Positions 1 to 7,131 of a DNA stretch of 64,000 nucleotides are shown here, piece by piece. Position numbers and translations under genes: made by a program. The notes beneath the pieces are model-generated. The model did not search any database and had not been told where the DNA came from. It saw only the letters and a list, made by a program, of their open reading frames with translations. Origin of the DNA: Pseudodesulfovibrio alkaliphilus. GTDB lineage: Bacteria > Desulfobacterota > Desulfovibrionia > Desulfovibrionales > Desulfovibrionaceae. Position 1 is the first letter of the stretch, and each line of letters begins with the position of its first letter. The stretch spans positions 296,962 through 360,961 of the forward strand of contig NZ_WODC01000002.1 in NCBI RefSeq assembly GCF_009729555.1. Direction: 5' to 3'.

Positions 1-856
1 CGCCGAGCACGTAGTCGGCCAGGGCCTGTTGCCAGTGTCTGGGGGTCACGCCTGTGGCCTGGATAAAGCGAGAGAGGTCAAGAACGGAATAGGCCGGGCG
101 CACGGCCTTTGTGGGGTAAGCGCTGGTGGGGACGGGCTCGACGTGGCAGTCGAGCCCGGCCAGGGTCACGGCCTGGGTTGCCAACGCATGCCAGGTGGCC
201 TCGCCCGAGTTGGCAAGATGGTGGATGCCCGTTTCGTCGCGGGCCAGAAGGGCAAGGGTGTAAGCGGCCACATCGGGAGTATAGGCGGGTGAGCCCATCT
301 GGTCGTTGACCACGGTGAGGGTGTTGCGCGTTTCGCACAGGGTCAGGATATTTTCCACGAAATTCATTTTTCCGGGACCAAAGAGCCAGGAAGTCCGAAT
401 GATCAGTGTGCGCTCGTAGCCGAAGCGCAACAGCCCCCGTTCGCCATCTGCCTTACTGATGCCGTAGACCGAGAAGGGGTCTGGTTCGTCATAGGGTTGG
501 TAGGGGGTTCGTTTTGTCCCCCGGAAAACAAAATCCGTACTGAAATGAACAAAGGGCACCAGACGCTTGGCCGCCAGCGAAGCGAGCAGCGGCGGGGCCG
601 TTGCATTGAGGGCAAAGGCCATCTCTTCCTGCTCTTCGGCCAGATCGACTTGGGTGTAGGCCGCGGCGTTGACGATCAGGTCCGGGTCACGCCTGTCCAG
701 CAGCAGTTCCACGCTCCGTGGGTCGAGGATGTCGCAGTCCTGGCTGGACAGCGGCACGGGTCTGGCTCCGGCCAGGCGGAAGGCCCGGGTCAGCGCCTGG
801 CCCAGCAGACCAGTCCTCCCTCCGAAGATGACGACGCCTTTGCCTTTGAGCTGCAT
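1..856 (-). CDS. rmlD: dTDP-4-dehydrorhamnose reductase, C-terminus cut by window edge
   Basis: Reduces dTDP-4-dehydro-L-rhamnose to dTDP-L-rhamnose, the last step of the rhamnose donor pathway for surface polysaccharide. The frame opens with ATG at 856 and stays open to base 1, giving 285 codons, so only the last few residues should be missing. An N-terminal Rossmann segment (GGRTGLLGQA, residues about 12-21) and the YGISK form of the short-chain dehydrogenase YxxxK catalytic pair are visible. Its ATG overlaps the rmlB stop by one base (TGATG), which points to translational coupling. The family assignment is secure from motifs and the rmlB neighbour. Confidence 0.9.
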   Translation of the reverse strand, partial: MQLKGKGVVIFGGRTGLLGQALTRAFRLAGARPVPLSSQDCDILDPRSVELLLDRRDPDLIVNAAAYTQVDLAEEQEEMAFALNATAPPLLASLAAKRLVPFVHFSTDFVFRGTKRTPYQPYDEPDPFSVYGISKADGERGLLRFGYERTLIIRTSWLFGPGKMNFVENILTLCETRNTLTVVNDQMGSPAYTPDVAAYTLALLARDETGIHHLANSGEATWHALATQAVTLAGLDCHVEPVPTSAYPTKAVRPAYSVLDLSRFIQATGVTPRHWQQALADYVLG

Positions 857-1872
857 CAGCTTCGCGCCCCGTACCAGGAGTCCATGAACCGCCGATATTC
901 CCCGCTTTGCACCTGTTCGAGCCAACGGGAATTGGTTTCGTACCAGTCGATGGTCCGGCGCAGGCCGGTGGCGAAATCAAGGCTCGGGGCAAAACCCAGT
1001 TCCAGTGCGGCCAGAGAATAGTCCATGGCGTAGCGCCTGTCGTGGCCCGGGCGGTCACCGACAAAGGTGATCAGCGATTCCGGCTTGCCAAGAAGGGAAA
1101 GCATGGTCTTGACCACTGCGAGGTTGGTCTCTTCGGCATCGCCGCCGAAGTTGTACACCTGTCCCTCGCGGCCCTTGAGCAGAGCGAGTTCCACGCCATG
1201 GCAGTGGTCGTCAACGTATATCCAGTCGCGTACGTTGAGGCCGTCGCCGTAGACCGGGAGAGGTCTGTTGTCTTTGGCCGCAAGATACATGAGGGGAATG
1301 AGCTTTTCGGGAAACTGGTATGGCCCGTAATTGTTGGAGCAGCGTGTGGTGACTACCGGGAAAGCGTATGTCTCGAAGTAGGCGCGAGCCAGGAGGTCGG
1401 CCCCGGCCTTGCTGGCCGAATAGGGGCTGTTGGGGGCCAGCGGCGTGGTTTCCGAGAACTTCCCGCTGGCTCCCAGCGTGCCGTACACTTCGTCGGTGGA
1501 GATGTGGACGAACCGGCTTACCCGGCGCTGGCGGGCACATTCAAGGAGGTTTTGCGTCCCGAGAACATTGGTGGTCAGGAAGGGCGAGGGATCATCAATG
1601 GAACGGTCCACATGGGATTCGGCGGCAAAATTGACGATGGCGTCCACAGTGGCGTCAGTCAGCATATCCATGACCAGCGCCCGGTCTCCGATGTCGCCCT
1701 GGACGAAGCTGTAGCGGGGTTCGCCGCGTTCCAGGTCGGCCAGGTTGAGACGGTTGCCCGCATAGGTCAGTTTGTCGAGATTGACGATGGACCAGTCGGG
1801 GTGTTTGTCGAGCATGAGTCGGATGAAGTTGGTGCCGATGAAGCCGCATCCGCCGGTAACAAGGAGTTTCAT
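856..1872 (-). CDS. rmlB: dTDP-glucose 4,6-dehydratase
   Basis: Converts dTDP-glucose to dTDP-4-keto-6-deoxyglucose with bound NAD, upstream of rhamnose synthesis. The 338-residue protein starts MKLLVTGGCGFIG, the glycine-rich NAD site of extended short-chain dehydrogenases. It contains the STDEVYG catalytic segment, the YSASKAGAD YxxxK motif and NNYGPYQFPEKLIPL, all typical of RmlB. An in-frame start 17 codons upstream is possible, but the added residues are not conserved family sequence. It is coupled to rmlD; other rml genes lie outside the window or elsewhere. Confidence 0.95.
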   Translation of the reverse strand: MKLLVTGGCGFIGTNFIRLMLDKHPDWSIVNLDKLTYAGNRLNLADLERGEPRYSFVQGDIGDRALVMDMLTDATVDAIVNFAAESHVDRSIDDPSPFLTTNVLGTQNLLECARQRRVSRFVHISTDEVYGTLGASGKFSETTPLAPNSPYSASKAGADLLARAYFETYAFPVVTTRCSNNYGPYQFPEKLIPLMYLAAKDNRPLPVYGDGLNVRDWIYVDDHCHGVELALLKGREGQVYNFGGDAEETNLAVVKTMLSLLGKPESLITFVGDRPGHDRRYAMDYSLAALELGFAPSLDFATGLRRTIDWYETNSRWLEQVQSGEYRRFMDSWYGARS

Positions 1873-1967
1873 TGCTGTGGTGCTCGCAGGGCTTGAGTTC
1901 CGATCAAAATATCGTTTCGCCAATCAATACAGGGCGAGGGAGGAAAAGACAAGGCGCAGGGCGCGGA

Positions 1968-2420
1968 TCAGTCGGGCATGAGTCCGGTCTGGCGCAGTGC
2001 CTCGAAAAGCAGGATGCCCGTGGCTGTGGAAAGATTGAGGCTGCGCACCTCCCCGCAGATGGGGATGCGCACCGCGTCCGGGTGGCGCATGAGCAGTTCG
2101 GCGGGCAGGCCCCGTGTTTCCGGTCCCATAAGGATGGCATCGTCGGGTCGGAAGGCGAACCGATGGTGTGCTGTGGCCGCTCGGGTGCTGGCCGGGACCA
2201 GCCGGGGCGGAGTCACCTTGACCAGGAAGTCCTCAAGATTCGGGTGGACGGTCACGTCCACATGGGGCCAGTAATCCAGCCCGGCGCGACGCAGATGCTT
2301 GTCGTCAATGGTGAATCCCAGCGGCTCAATGAGGTGCAGCGGGGTCCGTGTTGCCGCGCAGAGGCGGGCGATGTTGCCGGTGTTGGGGGGTATCTCGGGC
2401 TGGTAGAGGACGATGTGCAT
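1968..2420 (-). CDS. trmL: tRNA (cytidine/uridine-34 2'-O)-methyltransferase, SPOUT family
   Basis: A 150-residue SpoU-type methyltransferase that in characterised bacteria methylates the wobble ribose of tRNA-Leu. It opens with IVLYQPEIPPNTGNIARLC, and has the GPETRGLP knot motif near residue 100 and a C-terminal RSLNLSTA motif, the three signatures of TrmL. The length is normal for the family. It is the last gene of the minus-strand run from the tungstate cluster, 24 bases after the MobB-like gene. That placement may reflect operon packing rather than a role in metal metabolism. Confidence 0.92.
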   Translation of the reverse strand: MHIVLYQPEIPPNTGNIARLCAATRTPLHLIEPLGFTIDDKHLRRAGLDYWPHVDVTVHPNLEDFLVKVTPPRLVPASTRAATAHHRFAFRPDDAILMGPETRGLPAELLMRHPDAVRIPICGEVRSLNLSTATGILLFEALRQTGLMPD

Positions 2421-2444
2421 GGCCGGGAGGTACCCCTTTCGCGG

Positions 2445-3152
2445 CTACACGTCCAGCTTGATGGTGGCCTTGCCCGGCGAATAACCCTTGAGTGTGCGCA
2501 GCATTTCCCGAATAGAGGCCGAGATGATTTCTTCCACAAAGGGTTTCATGCCAAGGGGGGCGCCGTTGATGTCCACTTCGATGGAGTTGTGCATGGCCAG
2601 GCAGGCGCGGGGAGTGGCTGCTCCGCGAACGATGTCCGCCGCCAGCGTGCGACAGTCCGGCCGGCCGCAGGTGGCGCAATCCATGCCGGGCAGAAAGAAA
2701 CCTCGTTCAAGCACCGCGTCGGCCAAAGCGTCGATATCGGCGAAGGACGGGAGCCCTTTGATGCGGCCGTTGCCCCAGGAGCCGATGGCCAGCTCCGGTC
2801 CCAACCAGTCGGTTCCGTCGGAGAGATCGCCGTCGAGACAGAGCACCCGGGGCAGATAGCCCATGGACTTGCCGCCTTCCACAAGGAGCACGTCCGTAGT
2901 CAGCAGTGGCAGAAGGTCGGGTAAAAATCGGCTGCGGGTCCAGTGGACAAAGGCCTCCTCCGGTCCGAGTCCGGCCACAGTGTCGCAGATCTTGGCGTAT
3001 CTGGCGGTGTCCGTGTCGCGCCAGTGAAGGCCGTGGTGGCTGAATTTGGTTGCGGCCACGGTCAGTCCACGCGCCTTGAGACATCGTGCCAGAGTCAGTC
3101 CAAGGGTGGTTTTGCCGGATTTCTTCGGGCCGATGATGGAGATAGCCTTCAC
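2445..3152 (-). CDS. MobB-like GTPase with a C-terminal four-cysteine Fe-S motif
   Basis: The 235-residue protein begins with a P-loop (GPKKSGKTT, residues 8-16) in the style of MobB, which helps attach nucleotide to molybdopterin or tungstopterin. Residues 159-184 hold cysteines spaced C-x2-C-x4-C-x16-C (C159, C162, C167, C184), the pattern of the small Fe-S domain also found in RnfB and in corrinoid Fe-S proteins. Ordinary MobB lacks this tail. I chose the GTG start at 3152 because a GAGGA ribosome site lies five bases upstream and it sits one base after the tupC stop. The link to cofactor nucleotide attachment is inferred from the P-loop and from the adjoining tungstate transporter. Confidence 0.75.
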   Translation of the reverse strand: MKAISIIGPKKSGKTTLGLTLARCLKARGLTVAATKFSHHGLHWRDTDTARYAKICDTVAGLGPEEAFVHWTRSRFLPDLLPLLTTDVLLVEGGKSMGYLPRVLCLDGDLSDGTDWLGPELAIGSWGNGRIKGLPSFADIDALADAVLERGFFLPGMDCATCGRPDCRTLAADIVRGAATPRACLAMHNSIEVDINGAPLGMKPFVEEIISASIREMLRTLKGYSPGKATIKLDV

Positions 3153-3153
3153 G

Positions 3154-3831
3154 TCATTCCTCGTTTGGCTTGAGTGTTTCGGTGTCGATGATGCGGCCGT
3201 TTTCGATGCGAAGAACATGGTCGCTGACCGCGTGCAGCCAGGCCATGTCGTGGCTGGCGATGACCAGGGCCGTGCCGAATGTGTCGCGGGCGGCCAGGGC
3301 TGCTTTGCGGACCAGGGCCGCGCTGCTTGCGTCCAGGCTGGCAGTGGGTTCGTCCATAAGCAGCGCCCGGGGACGCAGGACCAGCCGGGCAGCCAGGGCC
3401 ACCCGTTGGGCCTCACCGCCGGAGAGCTCGAACCACTGGCGCCGGGCGAAGCGCTCCGGGTTCAGGCCAACTGATTCCAAAGCGCTGAAAACCCGCTTTG
3501 TGGGGTCTTCCCGGCCGCGCACCTTGAGGCCGTAGGCCACGTTGCCGAAGACGCTGCGGCGAAGGAGATAGGGCTCCTGGACGAGCAGGGTGACTTGCCG
3601 GTGGACCGGACCGGGCGAGGCGGCCGCAGGGGAACCCTCAAAGGTCATGGTGCCCGAGGCCGGGGACTCGAGAAAAGCCAGCAGTCGAAGCAGGGTGGAT
3701 TTGCCTGAGCCGTTTGGCCCGGCCAGTCCGACGATGCTCCCGGGCCTTATATCGAGGCGGTCCACGCTGAGGACGGTTCGGTCTGCATAGCGCTGGCGCA
3801 CGTTGAAGAGACTGATGAGGGGCTTGGTCAT
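3154..3831 (-). CDS. tupC: Tungstate ABC transporter, ATP-binding protein
   Basis: The ATPase of a tungstate importer. The 225-residue protein has Walker A GPNGSGKST (near residue 40), the ABC signature LSGGEAQRVALAARL and Walker B ALLMDEPTASLD. There is no C-terminal TOBE/MOP domain, unlike ModC and like TupC. It overlaps tupB by four bases (ATGA) and is one base from the MobB-like gene, so the three are almost certainly cotranscribed. Substrate is assigned from the TupA neighbour; the ATPase alone could not distinguish tungstate from molybdate. Confidence 0.9.
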   Translation of the reverse strand: MTKPLISLFNVRQRYADRTVLSVDRLDIRPGSIVGLAGPNGSGKSTLLRLLAFLESPASGTMTFEGSPAAASPGPVHRQVTLLVQEPYLLRRSVFGNVAYGLKVRGREDPTKRVFSALESVGLNPERFARRQWFELSGGEAQRVALAARLVLRPRALLMDEPTASLDASSAALVRKAALAARDTFGTALVIASHDMAWLHAVSDHVLRIENGRIIDTETLKPNEE

Positions 3832-4523
3832 CGTACGGCCTTACGCTTGAGGCCCGAGGCCAGGATGTTGACGGTCAGGGCCACAGTCAGCAGGACCATT
3901 CCCAAGGCGATGCCCATGGCAAATTCGCCTTTGCCGGTCTCAAGGGAGATGGCCGTGGTGATGGTTCGCGTGTGCCACTTGATATTACCGCCCACCATCA
4001 TGGAGATGCCTACTTCCGAGACGATGCGGCCATAGGCGGAAACTGCGGCCAGCATGATGGAAAAGCGCGCCTCGACCACCGTGGCCCAGAGGATCTGGCG
4101 GGAGTTGGCCCCGAGGGTGGTCAGAGTCATGGGCAGCCGTTTGTCTAGCGCCTCCACGGCCGTGGCCGTCATGGCGATGATCACCGGCAGGCCGAGGATT
4201 GTCTGTCCGATGGCTATGGCTGGCAGGGTGAAGAGCAGCCCGGCCCCGCCAAAGGGCCCGCGATGGGTCAAAAAGGCATAGACCAGCAGGCCGATGACCA
4301 CCGTGGGAAACGAGAGCAGGGTGTCCACCAGGGTGCGCACGATCTTTTTGCCGGGGAATGTCTTGTGTCCGAGCAAGAATCCGAGGGGGATGCCGACGGA
4401 CAGGCTGGCGGCCATGGCCATGGTGGAGGCTGCCACCGTGGCCCATATGGCGGAATAGGTTTCAGGGTCGCCCGAAAGCAGAAGGAGAAAGCCCTGGAGA
4501 AAGCCCTGAAGCAGAAAATCCAT
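3828..4523 (-). CDS. tupB: Tungstate ABC transporter, permease
   Basis: Membrane permease of the tungstate importer, 231 residues with about five to six hydrophobic segments, starting near residue 20. The cytoplasmic EAA-type loop that contacts the ATPase lies around residues 130-165 (EALDKRLPMTLTTLGANSRQ). It follows tupA after a 60-base gap that contains a very strong hairpin, and overlaps tupC by four bases. Length and the MxxxLSFPTVVIGL segment fit TupB. Confidence 0.9.
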   Translation of the reverse strand: MDFLLQGFLQGFLLLLSGDPETYSAIWATVAASTMAMAASLSVGIPLGFLLGHKTFPGKKIVRTLVDTLLSFPTVVIGLLVYAFLTHRGPFGGAGLLFTLPAIAIGQTILGLPVIIAMTATAVEALDKRLPMTLTTLGANSRQILWATVVEARFSIMLAAVSAYGRIVSEVGISMMVGGNIKWHTRTITTAISLETGKGEFAMGIALGMVLLTVALTVNILASGLKRKAVR

Positions 4524-4539
4524 GTGATGTCCGTTATGG

Positions 4540-4566
4540 CCGGGGGAGCGGTGGCCGCTCCCCCGG
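4540..4566 (-). promoter_or_regulatory. Strong intercistronic hairpin between tupA and tupB
   Basis: Bases 4540-4551 and 4555-4566 form a perfect 12-base-pair GC-rich stem with a three-base loop. No U-run follows on the minus strand, so it is unlikely to be a simple terminator. In binding-protein transporter operons such hairpins often protect the 3' end of the binding-protein message, giving more TupA than TupBC. That role is inferred from position. Confidence 0.6.
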
Positions 4567-4583
4567 TTGATGTCGTGACGCGT

Positions 4584-5408
4584 TTATTTGGCGTTGGGAG
4601 TGAAGAGGGGCTTACCCAGGAGTGTGAAGTTGCCGATGGCCTGCTGCACGGCCGGGGAGGCCATCCAGTCGATGAACTGCTTGGCCATGTCGTATTTGGC
4701 GTTGGGGCATTTGGCCGGGTTCACGGCCAGGGCACTATATTGGTTGAAGAGAACCGTGTCGCCTTCCACCAGGACCACCATGGGAGGGGTGCCGCCCTTG
4801 GTGTCGGCGTATTTGATGTAGGTACCACGGTCGGTGAGGGTGTAGCCGTTCTTTTCGGCTGCCACGTTGATCGTGGCGATCATACCCTGGCCGGTCTGGA
4901 CGTACCAGGTTTCCTTCTCGGGAATGGCCAGTCCGGCAGCGGTCCACAGTGACTGCTCCATCTTGTGGGTGCCCGAGTTGTCGCCCCGGCTGGCAAAGAC
5001 GGCCTTGGCGCCTTCGATTGCCTTGAGGGCGTCGGTGACGTTCTTGTCCTTGACATTTGCCGGGTCTGAGGCGGGGCCAATGATGATGAAGTCGTTGTAC
5101 ATCAGTTCCCGGCGGTCCAGAAGCGCACCGGAATTGACATATTCCATCTCGGCATCAGGAGCATGGACGAGGACCACGTCAACGTCGCAACCCTCGGCCA
5201 TCTTGAGAGCCTTGCCCGTACCTACAGCCACGAACTTGATCTCCACGCCCGTATCCTTCAGATACATGGGCACAATGAGTTCGTCGAGCAGGCCGGTGTT
5301 GGCCGTGCTTGTGGTGGTGGACATCATCAGGGTTTTGTCCGCCAGGGCGGGCAGAGCCAGGGTCAGGACAAAAATCAGACAAAGCGCGATCAAAGTAATT
5401 CGTTTCAC
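4584..5408 (-). CDS. tupA: Tungstate-binding periplasmic protein
   Basis: Periplasmic oxyanion-binding protein of the tungstate importer, 274 residues. Residues 1-22 form a signal peptide ending PALA-D. The mature start MMSTTTSTANTGLLDEL holds the TTTSTxNTGLLD motif that binds oxyanion in TupA and separates it from ModA. I chose the GTG start at 5408, which has a GGAGGA ribosome site seven bases upstream; an earlier in-frame start would place a long non-hydrophobic tail before the signal peptide. The gene lies 37 bases after the ModE-like regulator. Confidence 0.93.
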   Translation of the reverse strand: MKRITLIALCLIFVLTLALPALADKTLMMSTTTSTANTGLLDELIVPMYLKDTGVEIKFVAVGTGKALKMAEGCDVDVVLVHAPDAEMEYVNSGALLDRRELMYNDFIIIGPASDPANVKDKNVTDALKAIEGAKAVFASRGDNSGTHKMEQSLWTAAGLAIPEKETWYVQTGQGMIATINVAAEKNGYTLTDRGTYIKYADTKGGTPPMVVLVEGDTVLFNQYSALAVNPAKCPNAKYDMAKQFIDWMASPAVQQAIGNFTLLGKPLFTPNAK

Positions 5409-5445
5409 AGGTATTCCTCCGGGTTGCGGGTTCGGGAGAGGGGCG

Positions 5446-5832
5446 TCATTCGGTGTCTTCCCGATAGAACTCGCCTGCCTTATCCACCTGCATTTCCAGC
5501 ACTTCCGACGCCCGCTGGGCGGCGTATGCCTCGACATCGAGATAGAAGCGGAGGAATTTGTTCATCAGCTCCCTGCCATGAGGGGAGAGGGTGAACCGCT
5601 GTCCCTGGCCGCGGACCTTTTCCACCAGGGGATGCCCGATGCGCTCTTCGGCTTTCTTAAGTTTGCCCCAGGCGCGACGGTAGGACATGTTCAGTTCCTC
5701 GGCCGCCTTGCGTAGCGAGCCCAGGCGTTCAATGTGCTGTAAAAGCAGCGTACTTCCTATCCCGAGGTAGGTTTCGCGGTCCTGCTCGATCCAGACTCGC
5801 AGGCGAATTGTGGCGTTGTCCTTGCTTGGCAT
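5446..5832 (-). CDS. ModE-like winged-helix regulator without metal-binding domain
   Basis: A 128-residue protein resembling the N-terminal DNA-binding half of ModE. The helix-turn-helix lies at about residues 35-65 (GSLRKAAEELNMSYRRAW) and a wing follows. The C-terminal TOBE/MOP domains that bind molybdate in full ModE are absent, so how it would sense metal is unclear. It is the first gene of the tup operon and has a perfect inverted repeat 36 bases before its start. Control of tup and possibly AOR is inferred from position. Confidence 0.82.
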   Translation of the reverse strand: MPSKDNATIRLRVWIEQDRETYLGIGSTLLLQHIERLGSLRKAAEELNMSYRRAWGKLKKAEERIGHPLVEKVRGQGQRFTLSPHGRELMNKFLRFYLDVEAYAAQRASEVLEMQVDKAGEFYREDTE

Positions 5833-5867
5833 GGCATCAGGGTTGCGGTTTGATGGACAGGGGACGG

Positions 5868-5883
5868 TCCTGATTGATCAGGA
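5868..5883. promoter_or_regulatory. Inverted repeat upstream of the ModE-like regulator
   Basis: TCCTGA at 5868-5873 and TCAGGA at 5878-5883 are a perfect six-base inverted repeat around TTGA, lying 36 bases before the regulator start in the 131-base gap between the tup operon and the ThiF-like gene. A candidate operator. It is unlike the larger palindrome near AOR. Confidence 0.35.
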
Positions 5884-5963
5884 ACGATCACCTTGGTCCG
5901 TCATGGCAGATGTTGGAATATTAAGTCAAGTTCGGCATAATTACGTAGGGTTTTGCACTCATG

Positions 5964-6803
5964 TCACAGGGAAACCGTTTCGAAAGAGAGTTGCTTGAGA
6001 TCAATGAGGAGCATCTTGCCCGTAAGGGGCGAGGGTTCGCCCGAGAGCAGGCGTACGACCTCCGTGGCCATGAGGGTGGCCACGAGGTTGACCGTGGGGA
6101 TCGGGCAGCCGAGTTTTTCCTCGGCCCCGTTGTCGAGTCCCATGAATTGCGCCGGGCCGGGCTGACCGGGCATGACTACTGCCACGTAGCCCGTCCAGCC
6201 CGCAAGTGCGCCAGTGACCAGCGGAATGTCTGCCTCAGCAGCGCATTGTTGGAGGGTCAGCCGGTGGGTCATCCCCCCCAGGGCGTCGATGGCCAGATCA
6301 GCCCCTGTCAGGAAGCCGGGCAGGGAGTCTTGGGAAAGGAATTCGTGCCGAGCGTCCATCGTGACCGAAGGATTGATGCGGGCAGCCGCGATCCGGGCAG
6401 CCTCGGCCTTGGAACGCCAGACATTGGAGGTGTCGCTCAGTGCTTGACGGTTGAGATTGCTTTCCTCGAAGTCGTCGCCGTCAGCCACGCGCAGGGTGCC
6501 CACACCCAGGCGCAGCATCTGTTCAAGGAGGGTGCCGCCCAGCCCGCCCAGCCCCACCTGGGCAACCTTGGCGCGCAGCAGACGTATCTGGGCCTTAGGG
6601 GTGATGCTGTGCATGTTGCGCAGGTAGCGCGTAGGAATGATGTCGAGTTCAAGGGCCCGGGCCTCGACGCCGCACCCGGAAAGCCCCTGATCGGGAGCGA
6701 TCACTGCCACGGCTCCGGGGGGAAGCGTCAGTGCGTGACCTCCCTGGGGCATGGGATTCGGAATCATCATGCTGTGGATGGCCACATCAAGGGAGGGGAA
6801 CAT
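5964..6803 (-). CDS. ThiF/MoeB/HesA-family adenylyltransferase
   Basis: E1-like enzymes of this family adenylate the C-terminal Gly-Gly of MoaD or ThiS. The 279-residue protein has the RYLRN motif that opens the family core near residue 59, the nucleotide site QVGLGGLGG (about residues 81-89), DGDDFEESNLNRQ in the ATP-binding position, and DALGG. The paired CxxC zinc motifs of classical MoeB are not visible. The MoaD gene ends three bases upstream, so MoaD is the obvious partner. About 58 residues precede the core; I kept the ATG at 6803, but a start at the internal MMIP is possible. Confidence 0.85.
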   Translation of the reverse strand: MFPSLDVAIHSMMIPNPMPQGGHALTLPPGAVAVIAPDQGLSGCGVEARALELDIIPTRYLRNMHSITPKAQIRLLRAKVAQVGLGGLGGTLLEQMLRLGVGTLRVADGDDFEESNLNRQALSDTSNVWRSKAEAARIAAARINPSVTMDARHEFLSQDSLPGFLTGADLAIDALGGMTHRLTLQQCAAEADIPLVTGALAGWTGYVAVVMPGQPGPAQFMGLDNGAEEKLGCPIPTVNLVATLMATEVVRLLSGEPSPLTGKMLLIDLKQLSFETVSL

Positions 6804-6806
6804 GCT

Positions 6807-7034
6807 TTAGCCGCCCCCTACGGGCGGGAACAGTCCGACTCGGTCTCCGTCCCTGATCTCGCTGTCAAGGTAGGCTCTGGCGGAGTTGATGAAAATGAGG
6901 GCTATATCGTCCTCTGGGATGCCCAGTTTGGCGACGAGCGAACGTACCGTCTCGCCTGGCGCGGCGGGGTAGTCGGCCGCATTGGCGGGCAGGCTGGGGG
7001 CCAGTGTGGCGAAGCACTTGATTTCGATACCCAT
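6807..7034 (-). CDS. MoaD/ThiS-family sulfur carrier
   Basis: A 75-residue ubiquitin-fold protein ending PPVGGG. The terminal Gly-Gly is adenylated and then thiocarboxylated to deliver sulfur for the dithiolene of pterin cofactors. The internal TVRSLVAKLG and RDGDRVGLFPP segments are typical of the family. It is cotranscribed with the ThiF-like gene and lies 97 bases after AOR. It is presumably a dedicated carrier for tungstopterin synthesis, because AOR-linked MoaD copies are common. Confidence 0.9.
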   Translation of the reverse strand: MGIEIKCFATLAPSLPANAADYPAAPGETVRSLVAKLGIPEDDIALIFINSARAYLDSEIRDGDRVGLFPPVGGG

Positions 7035-7077
7035 GGCTTGATTCTAGCGCGGGCCGATGGCGATGGTCAACAAAAGA

Positions 7078-7111
7078 GGCGGCAGCCAGGAAGAATTTCC
7101 CGACTGCCGCC
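7078..7111 (-). terminator. Partial terminator between AOR and moaD
   Basis: On the minus strand an eight-base stem (GGCGGCAG with CTGCCGCC) encloses an inner GGAA/TTCC stem and is followed by TCTTTTGTT. It would end some AOR transcripts and let others continue into moaD, giving much more AOR than carrier. Confidence 0.6.
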
Positions 7112-7131
7112 ATTTGTATCGGTAAAGCGGA

